A DNA stretch of 64,000 bases from Pseudomaricurvus hydrocarbonicus (GCF_011602365.1 NZ_JAAONZ010000023.1:1-64000); one strand, 5' to 3'; shown: positions 17,670 to 28,435, numbered from the stretch's first letter. Numbers and translations are program-made. Notes: generated from the sequence alone by a model not told the origin.

Positions 17670-18920
17670 TTACTGAATCCCAGCCGCAGCAGCCACCCAG
17701 ATGGTTGCGACATAACCAACCGAATAGGCCACCGTCAGCGCGGGCACAAACCGCAGATAACTGCCAAAGGTCAGCTCTTTGACTTTACTCATGGCCAATA
17801 TCCCCGCTGCGGAACCGATAGCCAGCAACGAGCCCCCGACGCCCACAGCGTAGGTCAGCGCCAGCCACTCAGAGGTAAGCAGATCCGGGCCTGCTTTCAA
17901 CAGTGCCGCGGTGAGAGGCACATTGTCCAGCAGTGCCGACACCGCCCCCGCGACATAGTTGGCATAGTGTGGCTCAAACTGGGCATAAAAGTGAGCCAGC
18001 GTTTCGAGCACGCCCACCTCTTTCAACATACCAACCAGCAACAAAATGCCGAGGAAAAACAGCAGCGTGTCATATTCAACCTGACGGATGTACTCCAGAA
18101 TTTTAATCTCTTCCTTGTTGGTGTGGGACAAGGTGCCCACCAAAAACATGACGGACAGACCGGTCAAAAATGTCAGTACCGGTGGCACACCAAAGAAGAC
18201 ATTAAAGAGCATGGTTGACAGAATGGTGCTGAAAAACACCACCGCAATGACCACATCCTGCGTGCGAAAGGTCCCCTTCACCGGCTCAAGCTTGATTTTA
18301 CCGGGCAGGTTGATGCTGAATAAAATGGCCAGCGCGATAACCCCCAGAGCCGAGGGCAGCAACAGCAACAGCAGCTGTGACATGCTCACGTACCCACCCA
18401 GGAAAATCATCAGGGTCGTCACATCGCCGGTGATGAGAGCCACACCGCCCGAATTCACCGCGAACACCACCAGCGCTGCCATTTTCAATTTTGCCCTGGT
18501 CTCGAGATTGAACGCCTGCACCAGCCCCAGGCTCACCAGCGTTGCCGTTACGTTGTCACAAATTGCCGATAAAAACAGGGCAAAGAACGCCACCTGAAAC
18601 AACAGCACACGGGTCGACACTTCACTGGGAAAAACCCTTCGCACCATATTCTGAATCATTCCCTTGGCATTCAGATAGGCCACAAAGGTCATAGTGGACA
18701 TCAAAAACAGCCACAGCGTGGCAATCTCCAACAAGTTTTCATTCAGATGCTCGTTAATCTCCTCCTGCCCTTCTGCCCCGCCTGCCTGCACAAACAGGCA
18801 CAGCCACGACAGACACCCCAAAAACAATGCCGTCTTGGCCTTGTTTATATGAATGACTTCTTCAAAGACGATACACAGTAGAGCAAGGACAGCCAGAAAA
18901 ATTAAAAATGCTTCAAACAT
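17670..18920 (-). CDS. nhaD: Na+/H+ antiporter NhaD
   Basis: A 416-aa inner-membrane antiporter of the ion transporter superfamily that exports Na+ (or Li+) in exchange for protons, common in marine and halophilic bacteria. About 11-13 hydrophobic segments are visible. Conserved family stretches include FALFLSAICDNVTATLVSLGL, VNSGGVALITGDVTTLMIFL, DTLLFFLGILLLVGML and SALLDNVPLTAALL; the buried Asp residues in CDN and LLDN are the expected ion ligands. ATG 18920 is preferred to a TTG one codon upstream. The gene stands alone; the upstream 400 bases hold its promoter. Confidence 0.92.
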   Translation of the reverse strand: MFEAFLIFLAVLALLCIVFEEVIHINKAKTALFLGCLSWLCLFVQAGGAEGQEEINEHLNENLLEIATLWLFLMSTMTFVAYLNAKGMIQNMVRRVFPSEVSTRVLLFQVAFFALFLSAICDNVTATLVSLGLVQAFNLETRAKLKMAALVVFAVNSGGVALITGDVTTLMIFLGGYVSMSQLLLLLLPSALGVIALAILFSINLPGKIKLEPVKGTFRTQDVVIAVVFFSTILSTMLFNVFFGVPPVLTFLTGLSVMFLVGTLSHTNKEEIKILEYIRQVEYDTLLFFLGILLLVGMLKEVGVLETLAHFYAQFEPHYANYVAGAVSALLDNVPLTAALLKAGPDLLTSEWLALTYAVGVGGSLLAIGSAAGILAMSKVKELTFGSYLRFVPALTVAYSVGYVATIWVAAAAGIQ

Positions 18921-19334
18921 CAATCCGAATTCCTATGTAATGACAACACCGGTTCGCCGATTAACGACAGGAACCGTTCACCCCATGCCATCACCTGGAA
19001 ACGGATGACAAACAACCGGCAAGCACAGTCAGCTTGCCTCCGATCGATACCCCCAGAAATTGTGAAATTTTACGGGCAGTAACAATCCGTCACGGCTTCA
19101 CAGCCAAAGCGAACAAATCCTGATTGTAATCAGACAGAAAACTGCCCGGCTTTGAGCACGATGATGCCTGGGCCTAAAGCTGACGAATCAGCAAATAATA
19201 CCGAGCAGAAGAAGGAGGCAGCACCCCAAGAGACAGGCGCAAGATTGCCCAAAAGCAAAACAAAAGCCTGGAACAATCGTTCAGGCTTTTGGGTGAACCT
19301 ATGGTTATTTTACGCCATTGCGTAAAGCCATTTT
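18921..19334. other. Intergenic region between nhaD and purL
   Basis: About 410 bases without a credible gene. It contains the nhaD 5' region on the - strand near 18924-19000 and, at its far end, the purL terminator. Nothing else was recognised. Confidence 0.5.
19250..19291 (-). terminator. purL terminator
   Basis: On the - strand CAAAAGCCT-GAAC and GTTC-C-AGGCTTTTG pair with one bulged base (19261-19291) around a 4-base loop, followed by TTTTG T-rich sequence toward 19250. It lies 44 bases after the purL stop. Confidence 0.7.
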
Positions 19335-22300
19335 TTATTCAACAAAAACACGAGCATTACGGAACAGACGCATCCAACCACTGTCTTCTGTCCATTCCTG
19401 GGGATGCCAGGAGTTGTTCACCGCCCGGAAAATCCGCTCCGGGTGAGGCATCATGATGGTGGTTCGGCCATCGCTCGTCGTCAGACTGGTGATACCCTCG
19501 GGTGAGCCATTGGGGTTGGCGGGATAATCAATCGTGTACTGCTTGTGATTATCCAGGAAGCGCATGGCCACCAGACCACTGTTGTTGCAGGCATCAAGCG
19601 CAACCTCTGAGGCAAACTCAGCCCGACCCTCGCCGTGCGCGACAGCGACCGGCATCTTGGTGCCAGCCATGCCGTCAAACAGCACAGAAGGCGACTTTTC
19701 AATACCCACCATACTGAAACGAGCTTCAAACTGCTCAGAGACATTGCGCACGAAGCGTGGCCAGTGGTCAGCCCCAGGCACCAGCTCCTTGAGGTTTGAC
19801 ATCATCTGGCAGCCATTACAGACTCCCAGACTGAAGCTGTCGTTGCGATGGAAAAATGCCTGAAACTGATCGCGGGCCTTTTCATTGAACAAAATACTTT
19901 TTGCCCAACCCTCCCCAGCACCCAACACATCCCCGTAGGAAAAACCGCCACACGCCACCAGCCCTTTAAACTCGGTTAAACCGACTCGACCAGATAACAC
20001 GTCACTCATGTGCACATCGACAGAATCAAAACCGGCACGATCAAACGCCGCCGCCATTTCAACATGGCCATTAACACCCTGTTCACGCAATACCGCGACA
20101 CGAGGACGCACTCCAGTATTGATATAGGGTGCCGCCACGTCTTCGTTTTGATCAAAGGTCAGCTCAACACTGAGCCCCGGATTGACCTGAGTGACCTGCT
20201 CAAATTCAGCCTTGGCGCAATCGGCGTTGTCTCGTAAAGCGGCAACCCGATAACTGGTTTCACTCCACAAGCGCTGTAATTCAGAGCGCGACTCGTCATA
20301 AATGATCTCGCCATTGGACTCAATGCGCAGGGTTCCATGGGTATTCAACCAACCCAGCTTGCAGATGTTGACTCCGGCTTTTTTGAAGCGCGACATGATG
20401 GCATCAACATCGTCCGTGCGAACCTGAATCACGCCCCCCAGCTCTTCGTTAAACAACACCGCAAAAGGGTCTGCCCCGAGGCTATCGATATTGATGTCCA
20501 CGCCAATGTGGCCAGCAAACGCCATCTCTGCAACGGTGGTAAATAAGCCGCCGTCACCGCGATCGTGGTAGGCCAGGATCTGATCAGCTTCAAGGCTTTC
20601 CTGCATCGCCGCGAAATACCCCTTCAGGGCGGTGGCGCTATCCAGATCCGCCGGCTCATCCCCAATTTGGTTGTACACCTGAGCCAGAATGGAGGCACCC
20701 AACCGGTTCTTGCCGTTACCCAAATCCAGGTACAACAACTCCGTAGACCCCTTGTCGGTCAGCAGCTGAGGGGTCACGGTTTTGCGAACATCAGTGACCG
20801 GGGCAAACGCCGTAATCACCAGGGACAGTGGTGCGGTGACCGCTTTTGATTCACCGTCCTCTTCCCACGCAGTGCGCATGGACATCGAATCCTTGCCCAC
20901 CGGAATCGTAATACCCAGTTCTGGACACAATTCCATGCCAATCGCCTCAACGGTGCGATACAGTTTTTCATCTTCCCCCGGATGGCCCGCAGCACACATC
21001 CAGTTGGCAGAGAGCTTCACGTCAGACAACCGCTCAATCCGGGTCGCCGCAATGTTGGTGATGGCCTCACCAATAGCCATGCGACCGGAAGCAGGCCCAT
21101 CCAGCAGAGCCGTCGGTGTCCGCTCGCCCATACTCATGGCTTCACCCGCATAGGTATCGTAGGCCTGAGTGGTCACCGCGCAATCAGCCACCGGCACCTG
21201 CCAGGGGCCCACAAATTGATCACGCACCACCTGCCCGGTTACCGAACGATCACCAATGGTAATCAAAAAGCTTTTGCTGGCGACCGTGGGGTGCTGCATT
21301 ACCCGCTCAGCGGCCTCGTAAAGGGACAGACCTTTGGTCTCAAAGGGGCGGGTTTCGTAGGAGCGTTTTTCACCGGTGCGGTGCATTTTCGGTGGCTTGC
21401 CAAACAGCACCGACATGGGCAGATCCACAGGCTTGGTATCAAAATGAGTATCGTTCAGGATGATATGGTCGTCTGCCGTCGCATCACCCACCACCGCATA
21501 CGGGCAGCGCTCACGCTGGCAAATTGCCTCGAAGCGCGCCAGGTCCTCTGGCATGATCGCCATCACGTAGCGCTCCTGCGCCTCGTTACACCAGATTTCC
21601 AACGGGCTCATGCCCGGTTCGTCATTATTGATGTTGCGCAACTCAAAGTGCGCGCCACAGCCGCCGTCTTTGGCCAACTCAGGGAAGGCGTTGGAGAAAC
21701 CGCCAGCCCCGACATCGTGAATGAACGCAATCGGGTTTTCACCGCCCAATTGCCAGCACTGATCGATGACTTCCTGGCAGCGACGCTCAATTTCAGGGTT
21801 CTGGCGCTGCACAGAAGCAAAATCCAAGTCCTCTGAAGAGGAACCAGACGTCATGGACGATGCCGCCCCACCACCCAGTCCAATCAACATGGCAGGCCCA
21901 CCCAGGGCCACCAGCTTGGCTCCTGGCTCAAATTCATTTTGGTCAACGTGCTCAGCCTTGATGTTGCCGTAGCCGCCCGCCAACATGACCGGCTTGTGAT
22001 AGCCGCGACGCTCACCGTCGAAGTTTTCTTCAAATGTGCGGAAATAACCGCAGATGTTAGGGCGACCGAATTCGTTATTGAACGCCGCACCACCTATCGG
22101 ACCCTCTATCATGATGTCCAGCGCGGTCACAATTCGATTTGGCTTGCCGTAATCCTGCTCCCAGGGCTGACCATAACCGGGAATCTGCAAGTTCGACACC
22201 GTAAAGCCCGTCAGCCCCACCTTGGGTTTTGAACCGCGTCCAACCGCCCCTTCGTCACGAATTTCGCCACCCGCTCCAGTACCGGCACCCGAGAAGGGTG

Positions 22301-23210
22301 AGATGGCCGTCGGGTGGTTGTGCGTTTCCACCTTCATCAGGATGTGAATATCTTCCTGATTGAAGCCGTAGGTTTTTGTCTGCGGATCCGGGTAAAACCG
22401 CCCGGCTTTACTGCCGACAATGACCGAAGCGTTATCGGCATAGGCTGACAACACGTTCTCGCCGCCCTTCTCATAGGTATTTTTGATCATGCCAAACAGT
22501 GAGTTCGGCATTTCTGCACCGTCCAGTGTCCAGGTGGCATTGAAGATTTTATGACGACAGTGCTCGGAATTCGCCTGGGCGAACATCATCAACTCAACAT
22601 CCACCGGGTTGCGCCCCAGACCGTTAAAGCTGTCCACCAGATAGTCGATTTCGTCCTCGGCCAAGGCCAGACCCAATTCGCGGTTGGCCCGGGAAAGCGC
22701 GTCCCGCCCGCCCGCAAGGATATCCACACTGGTCTGCGGACGTGGCTGCTCATGGCTGAACAATTGCCCGGCGTCTGACAGATCGGTAAACACCGCTTCA
22801 ACCATGCGGTCGTGCAAGATTGCGACCACAGCCGACAACTCTTTGTCAGCCCGGCCAGCTTCATCGCACTCCAGATAATACGCAATACCGCGCTCAAGCC
22901 GCTGAACCTTGTCCAGCCCGGCATTATGGGCAATGTCCGTGGCCTTTGAAGACCAGGGGGAGATCGTTCCGGGACGCGGCACCACCAGATACAGCAAACC
23001 TGACGGCTGTTTAACTTCAGCTTTCGGCCCATAGGTCAGCAACTGTTCCAACACCACCAATTCAGCATCAGACAAATCAGATTTAACTTCTGCAAAGTGA
23101 ACATACTCGGCATACACCCCTTTAATAGAGGTATCGGCCTGCTCGAGTGCAGTGAGAAGCTTTTGGGTACGAAATTCAGAAAGTGCCGGAGCGCCGCGCA
23201 GGGTCAGCAT
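19335..23210 (-). CDS. purL: Phosphoribosylformylglycinamidine synthase (large form)
   Basis: A 1291-aa enzyme of purine synthesis that makes FGAM from FGAR, glutamine and ATP. It has the full gammaproteobacterial large architecture: N-terminal PurS-like domain (about 1-150), linker, two AIRS-like ATP domains ([48 protein letters not shown]), and a C-terminal class I glutaminase (about 1030-1291) with the nucleophile in [10 protein letters not shown] and the His/Glu in MPHPERIFR. Length fits E. coli PurL (1295). It is divergent from mltF across 535 bases, a common arrangement in Gammaproteobacteria. Confidence 0.98.
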   Translation of the reverse strand: MLTLRGAPALSEFRTQKLLTALEQADTSIKGVYAEYVHFAEVKSDLSDAELVVLEQLLTYGPKAEVKQPSGLLYLVVPRPGTISPWSSKATDIAHNAGLDKVQRLERGIAYYLECDEAGRADKELSAVVAILHDRMVEAVFTDLSDAGQLFSHEQPRPQTSVDILAGGRDALSRANRELGLALAEDEIDYLVDSFNGLGRNPVDVELMMFAQANSEHCRHKIFNATWTLDGAEMPNSLFGMIKNTYEKGGENVLSAYADNASVIVGSKAGRFYPDPQTKTYGFNQEDIHILMKVETHNHPTAISPFSGAGTGAGGEIRDEGAVGRGSKPKVGLTGFTVSNLQIPGYGQPWEQDYGKPNRIVTALDIMIEGPIGGAAFNNEFGRPNICGYFRTFEENFDGERRGYHKPVMLAGGYGNIKAEHVDQNEFEPGAKLVALGGPAMLIGLGGGAASSMTSGSSSEDLDFASVQRQNPEIERRCQEVIDQCWQLGGENPIAFIHDVGAGGFSNAFPELAKDGGCGAHFELRNINNDEPGMSPLEIWCNEAQERYVMAIMPEDLARFEAICQRERCPYAVVGDATADDHIILNDTHFDTKPVDLPMSVLFGKPPKMHRTGEKRSYETRPFETKGLSLYEAAERVMQHPTVASKSFLITIGDRSVTGQVVRDQFVGPWQVPVADCAVTTQAYDTYAGEAMSMGERTPTALLDGPASGRMAIGEAITNIAATRIERLSDVKLSANWMCAAGHPGEDEKLYRTVEAIGMELCPELGITIPVGKDSMSMRTAWEEDGESKAVTAPLSLVITAFAPVTDVRKTVTPQLLTDKGSTELLYLDLGNGKNRLGASILAQVYNQIGDEPADLDSATALKGYFAAMQESLEADQILAYHDRGDGGLFTTVAEMAFAGHIGVDINIDSLGADPFAVLFNEELGGVIQVRTDDVDAIMSRFKKAGVNICKLGWLNTHGTLRIESNGEIIYDESRSELQRLWSETSYRVAALRDNADCAKAEFEQVTQVNPGLSVELTFDQNEDVAAPYINTGVRPRVAVLREQGVNGHVEMAAAFDRAGFDSVDVHMSDVLSGRVGLTEFKGLVACGGFSYGDVLGAGEGWAKSILFNEKARDQFQAFFHRNDSFSLGVCNGCQMMSNLKELVPGADHWPRFVRNVSEQFEARFSMVGIEKSPSVLFDGMAGTKMPVAVAHGEGRAEFASEVALDACNNSGLVAMRFLDNHKQYTIDYPANPNGSPEGITSLTTSDGRTTIMMPHPERIFRAVNNSWHPQEWTEDSGWMRLFRNARVFVE

Positions 23211-23745
23211 AGTCGCTTAAAACCTCTTGGTTTTGGTGATGTCTGGAGATTGGGCTTCTCGGAGCAAAACGCATGGAAATGAACGTGTTTGTCAACTTCC
23301 ATCCTCAAGAATAAGCCCTGCCCCGAAAAAAGGCCGCCATTGTACTGGATATCCGCAGATGAGGCAGCAATTAAAGACCGCTAAAGATTTGAAGTAATAA
23401 CTAACCGTCAAGGCCCCACGGTTCTTAGCCCTCCCCTGAGCTACCCCCAAGAGAAATAAAACAACACAAAAAAAATTTAAAGAATGTCGCACAAATTGGA
23501 AAACCCCTACTACAATTAAACGTGAAAAACAAGCTAGCCGGTCACGTGTTTAACGGTTAAAATCGCGCAAATTTTGTTCGAGCCGGATATAACGCCTCTT
23601 CAAAAAGGATATTTTAGGACGCCTTTCCTCGGTTTAAAGGCGGATCTTTATTTTCTTAATAGCGGCTAAAGCTCAATGCATATGGCTTTTTAAGATAAGT
23701 AAAAGCCATCACACGGAAGTCAGAAGGCTTCACTGGGAGACTCGA
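23211..23745. other. Divergent intergenic region purL / mltF
   Basis: A 535-base region with no credible gene. It must contain the purL promoter (- strand) and the mltF promoter (+). The stretch 23455-23520 is A/T-rich with TACAAT near 23510. No clear PurR operator (ACGCAAACGTTTGCGT-like) is visible. A hairpin, CGCCTTT...AAAGGCG at 23620-23642, lies in the mltF leader. Confidence 0.5.
23620..23642 (+). other. Hairpin in the mltF leader
   Basis: CGCCTTT and AAAGGCG form a 7-bp stem with a 9-base loop; T-rich sequence (ATCTTTATTTTCTT) follows. It resembles a weak attenuator or terminator about 100 bases before the mltF start. Confidence 0.4.
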
Positions 23746-25224
23746 ATGCCACACAGCAAGCTGAGCCTTTATTGCCTGCGCAGTTTGGTCGCCATGATCA
23801 TCCTCGGCGGGTTACCACTGATGTTGACCGCCAGCCACACGCCCACGGTCCTCGAACAAGTTCAACAGCAAGGTGAGCTCACCATCATTTCCCGCAACGG
23901 CCCGACCACCTACTATGAAGGCAATCAGGGGCTTGATGGTTACGAGTATTCTCTCGCCAAGGCGTTTGCCGATTCTCTTGGGCTCAAGCTGAAGATTACC
24001 GAAGAGGAAAGCTACAGCGGCATCTTCGACTCCGTCGGCAGCCACCGCGGACAGTTTGCCGCGGCCGGCCTGAGCATTACCGACGAGCGCTCCAACACCA
24101 TTCGCTTCACCGAACCCTATATGGAGGTGAACCAGGAGCTTCTCTATCGCACCGGCTCCAAGCGACCAACGAACATTGAAGACCTCTACAACAAAAGCAT
24201 TTTGGTGATTTCCAACAGCGCACAGGCCGCACGCTTGCGCAAACTGCAGCAAAAGCACCCGCAACTGCGCTGGCACGAGCAATCCGACCTGGAAATGATT
24301 GATCTCATGGAAATGGTTCACACCGGCACCATTGATTTTGCCGTGATTGATTCCAATGCTTTCGCCCTGAGCCGCAATCTCTACCCGCGCGCCCAGCGTG
24401 CTTTTTCCATCTCCGAACAGCCCATGCCCCTGGCCTGGGCCTTCCCGTTAGATTCCGACAACAGCTTATTCGATAAAGCCAATGAGTTTATCCGGCAGGC
24501 AAAACGTAACGGCAAGCTGGCCAAACTGGAAAACACCCACTATGGCCAAGTTGTCGCCATGGATACAGGCAGTGCCACCACCTTTGCTCGTCGACTGGAT
24601 ACTCGACTGCCCCGCTGGCAGGAAAACCTCATTGTCGCCGGTGAAGAGTTTGACCTGGACTGGCAACTGCTTGCCGCCATGAGCTATCAGGAATCCCACT
24701 GGGACGAGCACGCACGGTCCCACACCGGTGTACGCGGACTGATGATGCTCACCAAAACCACCGCCAAGGAAATGGGTGTCACCAACCGACTCGACCCGGA
24801 ACAAAGCATTAAGGGTGGGGCGAAATATTTTCGAAAGATTTTCGATCGCATTCCGCAAGACATTCAAGGCCCTGACCGCACCTGGTTTGCCTTAGCCGCC
24901 TACAATATTGGTTACGGACATCTGGAAGACGCCCGGGTACTGACTGAAAAAATGGGCCGCGACCCGGACAAATGGATTGACGTCAGTGAGCACCTGCCGC
25001 TGCTGGCCAAACGAAAACATTATCGCACCACCAAACACGGCTACGCTCGCGGCTGGGAGCCTGTGGCCTATGTTCAGAACATACGCAATTTTTACAGCAC
25101 CATTGCCTGGCACCAGCAGGTACAGCAGCGGCGCCTGGCATCCACCAAAAATGATGCCGTAATCACGCCGACAGAAGCCAGCTTTGAGGGCTCTGAAGAA
25201 CAGGAAACCACATCCACACTCTAA
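23746..25224 (+). CDS. mltF: Membrane-bound lytic murein transglycosylase F
   Basis: A 492-aa periplasmic peptidoglycan lyase. An N-terminal hydrophobic signal/anchor (about 8-28) precedes a solute-binding-protein-like regulatory domain (about 35-270, VLEQVQQQGELTIISRNGPTTYY then the FAAAGLSITDER region) and a family 1 lytic transglycosylase domain (about 295-460). The catalytic Glu is in AAMSYQESHW, followed by GVRGLMMLT and the FALAAYNIGYGHLEDAR motif. Length is close to E. coli MltF (518). GGGAG lies 6 bases before the ATG. The low-complexity C-terminus (after ~465) is specific to this protein. It is divergent from purL and followed by a terminator. Confidence 0.95.
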   Translation: MPHSKLSLYCLRSLVAMIILGGLPLMLTASHTPTVLEQVQQQGELTIISRNGPTTYYEGNQGLDGYEYSLAKAFADSLGLKLKITEEESYSGIFDSVGSHRGQFAAAGLSITDERSNTIRFTEPYMEVNQELLYRTGSKRPTNIEDLYNKSILVISNSAQAARLRKLQQKHPQLRWHEQSDLEMIDLMEMVHTGTIDFAVIDSNAFALSRNLYPRAQRAFSISEQPMPLAWAFPLDSDNSLFDKANEFIRQAKRNGKLAKLENTHYGQVVAMDTGSATTFARRLDTRLPRWQENLIVAGEEFDLDWQLLAAMSYQESHWDEHARSHTGVRGLMMLTKTTAKEMGVTNRLDPEQSIKGGAKYFRKIFDRIPQDIQGPDRTWFALAAYNIGYGHLEDARVLTEKMGRDPDKWIDVSEHLPLLAKRKHYRTTKHGYARGWEPVAYVQNIRNFYSTIAWHQQVQQRRLASTKNDAVITPTEASFEGSEEQETTSTL

Positions 25225-25341
25225 TACCTGGCCGGCTTAAATGACGCGGGTGATTTACATTCGGCTGATGCCCTAAATGACAAGGTGCGATCAATCCCGT
25301 TGCTGCGTTAGATTAATCCGAGCCCTCAAAAAGACTTCAAG

Positions 25342-25374
25342 AAGACTTCAAAGATTCGCCCTGAAGTCTTTTTT
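25342..25374. terminator. Terminator after mltF
   Basis: AAGACTTCA and TGAAGTCTT pair (9 bp) around an 11-base loop, followed by TTTT that extends the final TT. It lies between the convergent mltF (+) and tadA (-) genes. An extra copy of the left arm sits just upstream (about 25330-25339). Confidence 0.65.
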
Positions 25375-25459
25375 GTCTAATGCCTCTCCAGGTATAGCCG
25401 CCTTTTTTTTGCTGAAACCACGGCGTGGCAGCCAACCCTTAACATCTGTCGCTCACAGC

Positions 25460-26014
25460 CTACTCTTTGCAAGCTTGCTCCTTCAACGCCTGGCGGGCCG
25501 CCTTTTTTTCCTCACGGCGGCGCTTGAAAAAAGCTTGAATCATAGCGCTAGCTTCCGCCTCACACACGCCGGCGGAGTACTCAACGCGATGATTCATTTC
25601 AGGCCGATCGAACACCGAACCATTACTGATGACTGCCCCGGCCTTGGGTTCCGATGCGGCAAACACCACGCGCTTCACCCGGCTGTGTACGATGGCGCCA
25701 GCGCACATCGTGCAAGGCTCGATCGTGACATAGAGCGTTGCCTCGGGCAGGCGATAATTTTGTTGATGCTTGGCCGCGCTGCGCAGCGCCATAATTTCAG
25801 CGTGAGCAGTAGGATCACAGCCCGTGATGGGCTGATTCCAACCTTCACCAATGACTTGGCCATTGAGCACAATCAAGGCACCAACCGGCACCTCCTGCAA
25901 CGCTTCAGCTTGTTGCGCAAGCTGCAGAGCACGCTGCATCCAGCGCCGGTCCTCCGTGAGCACATTTTGGTTTTCTGTGTTGGAATGGTCGGTATGGGGG
26001 TTTTCAGAAGTCAT
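25460..26014 (-). CDS. tadA: tRNA-specific adenosine deaminase
   Basis: A 184-aa zinc deaminase that converts wobble A34 to inosine in tRNA-Arg(ACG). The catalytic motifs are TAHAEIMAL (Zn His and the proton-shuttle Glu) and PCTMCAGAIVHSRV (two Zn Cys). The C-terminal basic helix (FFKRRREEKKAARQ) fits tRNA binding. It carries a ~20-residue N-terminal extension before the conserved WMQRALQLAQQA. Its ATG overlaps the rlmA stop by 4 bases (ATGA), so it is translated with rlmA. Confidence 0.96.
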   Translation of the reverse strand: MTSENPHTDHSNTENQNVLTEDRRWMQRALQLAQQAEALQEVPVGALIVLNGQVIGEGWNQPITGCDPTAHAEIMALRSAAKHQQNYRLPEATLYVTIEPCTMCAGAIVHSRVKRVVFAASEPKAGAVISNGSVFDRPEMNHRVEYSAGVCEAEASAMIQAFFKRRREEKKAARQALKEQACKE

Positions 26015-26904
26015 GAGAAGTCCACCGCGGCAGTCGCCTTCAGATCCGGCTCAACCAGGCGATCCAGCTTAGACAAACGATATTTTTGCAACATGAATTC
26101 CGCGGTGACCTCGAGAGAGTCCAGGGCCTGCAATGACTTTTTACCTTCAACACTGCCCCGCCAGACAAACGGCGTCATTTGCAACAACTGCAGCACAGCT
26201 CGATTGCTGTCCAGCGCCATTGTAAATCTCAGGTCAATTTGCTCGACCAGTTCAAAACCATCAGGGGCCACAGGCAGCTCGTGACGTTTCACTTGCTGAT
26301 ACAACGACTGCTTTAACTCCAGCAAATGGTCAGGGCCCGGCACTACCCGCCAGAATTCACCGTCAGAGCGTAATACCCTGGCCACTTCCGCGCTGTCACC
26401 GGGCGCAAAGACACGCAACAACAGCCCCACAGAGCCAGACTGAACCGGCAACTGAAAACCGCTGGCCACGGCAATTTCGGCTTCAGGCAATTCCCGGGCC
26501 GACAACTTTGCCGCCTCCTTGGAAATATCGATGCCATAAAAACAGACATCCCCCGAACCGCTCTTCGATACAGCCTGAAGCTGATGCAGGTAGTAGCCTT
26601 CACCACAACCGCAGTCGAGCAAAGTCATTGCCGGGGACACCTGCTCTGCACGGCGATGCAGGAGCTTCAGCCACTGCTCCTGCAAGAGGTTGGCCAGAGG
26701 CAAATAAAAGCCAGCCTGTAGAAACTCTCTGCGCTGCAACAACATCTGACGATCATCACCAGGGGCACTGCTGCGCTTTTGGTGGGCCGGCAAAAGATGT
26801 AAATAGCCCTGCTTGGCCCGGTCAAAGCGGTGCCCTGCATCACAAAAAGCCCCGTTTTGGTCCAGGGTTAACTTACTGCGGCAGAGCGGACAGGCCCATA
26901 TCAT
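26011..26904 (-). CDS. rlmA: 23S rRNA (guanine-745-N1)-methyltransferase
   Basis: A 297-aa SAM-dependent methyltransferase. The N-terminal zinc finger (CPLC...C..GH, about residues 5-25) is followed by QGYLHLLPAHQKRS.APGDD, typical of RlmA(I), and the SAM-binding LLDCGCGEGYYLHQL (about 93-107). It matches E. coli RlmA (269 aa) with a longer C-terminus. It overlaps by 4 bases both DUF1653 upstream and tadA downstream, forming a compact three-gene operon. Confidence 0.93.
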   Translation of the reverse strand: MIWACPLCRSKLTLDQNGAFCDAGHRFDRAKQGYLHLLPAHQKRSSAPGDDRQMLLQRREFLQAGFYLPLANLLQEQWLKLLHRRAEQVSPAMTLLDCGCGEGYYLHQLQAVSKSGSGDVCFYGIDISKEAAKLSARELPEAEIAVASGFQLPVQSGSVGLLLRVFAPGDSAEVARVLRSDGEFWRVVPGPDHLLELKQSLYQQVKRHELPVAPDGFELVEQIDLRFTMALDSNRAVLQLLQMTPFVWRGSVEGKKSLQALDSLEVTAEFMLQKYRLSKLDRLVEPDLKATAAVDFS

Positions 26905-27194
26905 GCCATGAACTCACATGCTGGAGCCTGGGGGAAATCGTCTGACCTGAAGTCGCCACTGTAATCAAAACGAGGGATCACCTCCCCATCAATGGTAACC
27001 GTCTCCTGAAACATACCCAGCGGCCGAACCCACAAGCTGTAATCACCGTACAAGCAGCGATACACCACCAGAGGCTCTTCCGTTTCACTGTGTCGAGCGA
27101 CATCGAACACCTGATAATCCTGACCTTTGTAGTGACGGTATACGCCAGCCTTTAGCTTTCCCATAAACTCCATGACCTTGTTAAGAGGTTGACT
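26901..27194 (-). CDS. DUF1653 protein
   Basis: A 97-aa protein of the DUF1653 family, function unknown. Hallmarks are KAGVYRHYKGQDYQVFDVARHSETEE (read in parts), VVYRCLYGDYSLWVRPL and MFQETV. The frame is open to 27224; ATG 27194 gives the more usual family N-terminus. The family protein is a small beta-rich domain, cytoplasmic, with no catalytic motif I can name. Its stop overlaps the rlmA start by 4 bases, which suggests a link to RNA modification or simple co-expression. Confidence 0.88.
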   Translation of the reverse strand, partial: SQPLNKVMEFMGKLKAGVYRHYKGQDYQVFDVARHSETEEPLVVYRCLYGDYSLWVRPLGMFQETVTIDGEVIPRFDYSGDFRSDDFPQAPACEFMA

Positions 27195-27508
27195 CATTGC
27201 CTTAGTTGTTAAAACCACCAGCACAAGTTGTTAAAACCACCAGCACAGCAGCGGAAACAAACCCGGGCGGTTAATGCCTGCCGGGGATTTTACCATTGTT
27301 TTCCCTTCAGTATTGCCCCTCAAGCTTGCTTACTGCCCCCGAGTGAACGCCTCCCGCACACTGTGTTTTACAGTTTGTCGTATAGGTTACGGTTCCCGTC
27401 ACGCTGCCGGTCTACACTGAATCAGAAGCACATGAAACGTACTGCAGTTTGCTGCACGACAATAACCACAGACCAAGTCCTTGTAATACGTGTGATCTGG
27501 AGAGATTT

Positions 27509-28300
27509 ATGAACGATGCAGTCAATTCCATTGTTATGAACACCGCGGGAGGCATGCCCTCCATGAGCGAAGGCGACACCCCTGAAGCCCAACGACTACA
27601 TCGCAAGCGCATGCTCACGGCTGCATTTCGACTGTTCGGCAAATTTGGGTTTGACGAAGGTGTCGCGGGCCATATCACCGTCCGCGATCCCGAATTCACC
27701 GACCACTTTTGGGTCAACCCAATGGGCGTCTCTTTCAAACAGATAAAAATGTCTGAACTGTTGCTGGTCAATCATGACGGCAAAGTCATTGAAGGCAGCG
27801 GCCTGCTGAACGGTGCGGCCTTCACAATCCACTCTCATATCCACAAAGCTCGCCCTGATGTCATCGCAGCCGCGCACAGCCACTCAGTGTACGGTAAAAG
27901 CTGGTCCAGCCTTGGACGCCCTCTTGACCCGATCACTCAAGATGCCTGCGCGTTCTTCGATGATCACGTCTTATTTGATGATTTTGGTGGTGTTGTTCTG
28001 GAAAACGACGAGGGCGTACGCATTTCTGCAGCCCTCGGCAACAACAAAGCCGCCATCCTCCAGAACCACGGCCTGCTGACCGTCGGTGGCAGCGTCGAAG
28101 CCGCTGCCTGGTGGTTTATTACCATGGAGCGCTCCTGTCAGGCACAGCTCATGGCCGAAGCCGCAGGCACCCCCAAATTGATCCCAGCGGAAACCGCCCT
28201 CACGACCTATCAGACGGTTGGCAGCGAACTGGCCGGCTGGTTCAATTTCCAGCCACTGCTGAGCGTGATTACCGCCGAACAGCCTGATATGTTTGACTGA
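27509..28300 (+). CDS. Class II aldolase/adducin-family protein
   Basis: A 263-aa Zn-dependent class II aldolase/adducin-domain protein. Visible: RMLTAAFRLFGKFGFDEGVAGHITVRDP at the N-terminus, IHSHIHKARPDVIAAAHSHSVYG (metal His pairs) and the third His in AILQNHGLL, with a FFDDHVLFDDF insert. Members cleave or isomerise phosphorylated sugars, or act on other hydroxyacyl substrates; the substrate here cannot be told. ATG 27509 has CTGGAGAG just upstream; an open frame reaches back to 27449. A strong hairpin follows the gene and a GlxA-type regulator gene is next. Confidence 0.88.
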   Translation: MNDAVNSIVMNTAGGMPSMSEGDTPEAQRLHRKRMLTAAFRLFGKFGFDEGVAGHITVRDPEFTDHFWVNPMGVSFKQIKMSELLLVNHDGKVIEGSGLLNGAAFTIHSHIHKARPDVIAAAHSHSVYGKSWSSLGRPLDPITQDACAFFDDHVLFDDFGGVVLENDEGVRISAALGNNKAAILQNHGLLTVGGSVEAAAWWFITMERSCQAQLMAEAAGTPKLIPAETALTTYQTVGSELAGWFNFQPLLSVITAEQPDMFD

Positions 28301-28320
28301 TCAATAAACGACTGTATTGC

Positions 28321-28350
28321 CCCCACAGCAGGCCTCGGCCTGTTGTGGGG
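28321..28350 (+). terminator. Hairpin after the class II aldolase gene
   Basis: CCCCACAGCAGGCC pairs with GGCCTGTTGTGGGG (one G-T pair) in a long GC-rich stem 20 bases after the stop. The T-run is poor (TCTCCCGTTT follows), so it may be an inefficient terminator or a stability hairpin. Confidence 0.55.
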
Positions 28351-28389
28351 TCTCCCGTTTACCCCCTGCGCTCAAGCGACCCCACACCT

Positions 28390-28435
28390 GACGAAGGGCT
28401 CACCTTCAACTAGACGAAGCGCTCACCTCAAACTA
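28390..28435 (+). repeat. Tandem 23-bp direct repeat before the GlxA-type regulator
   Basis: Two adjacent 23-bp copies (28390-28412, 28413-28435) agree at 20 of 23 positions and share GACGAAG, GCTCACC and AACTA. They end 34 bases before a consensus TTGACA at 28470-28475. AraC-family regulators bind such direct repeats, so this is a candidate operator. No matching -10 was found at ideal spacing. Confidence 0.55.

Noticed and set aside
20982-21836. 284-aa open frame on the + strand
   Set aside because: Antisense of purL, His/Arg-rich shadow without motifs or ribosome site.
23211-23745. PurR operator upstream of purL
   Set aside because: No ACGCAAACGTTTGCGT-like palindrome; fragments such as AACGTG do not make a box.
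25277-26284. 335-aa open frame on the + strand
   Set aside because: Lies opposite tadA and rlmA, which have clear family motifs; this frame has none.
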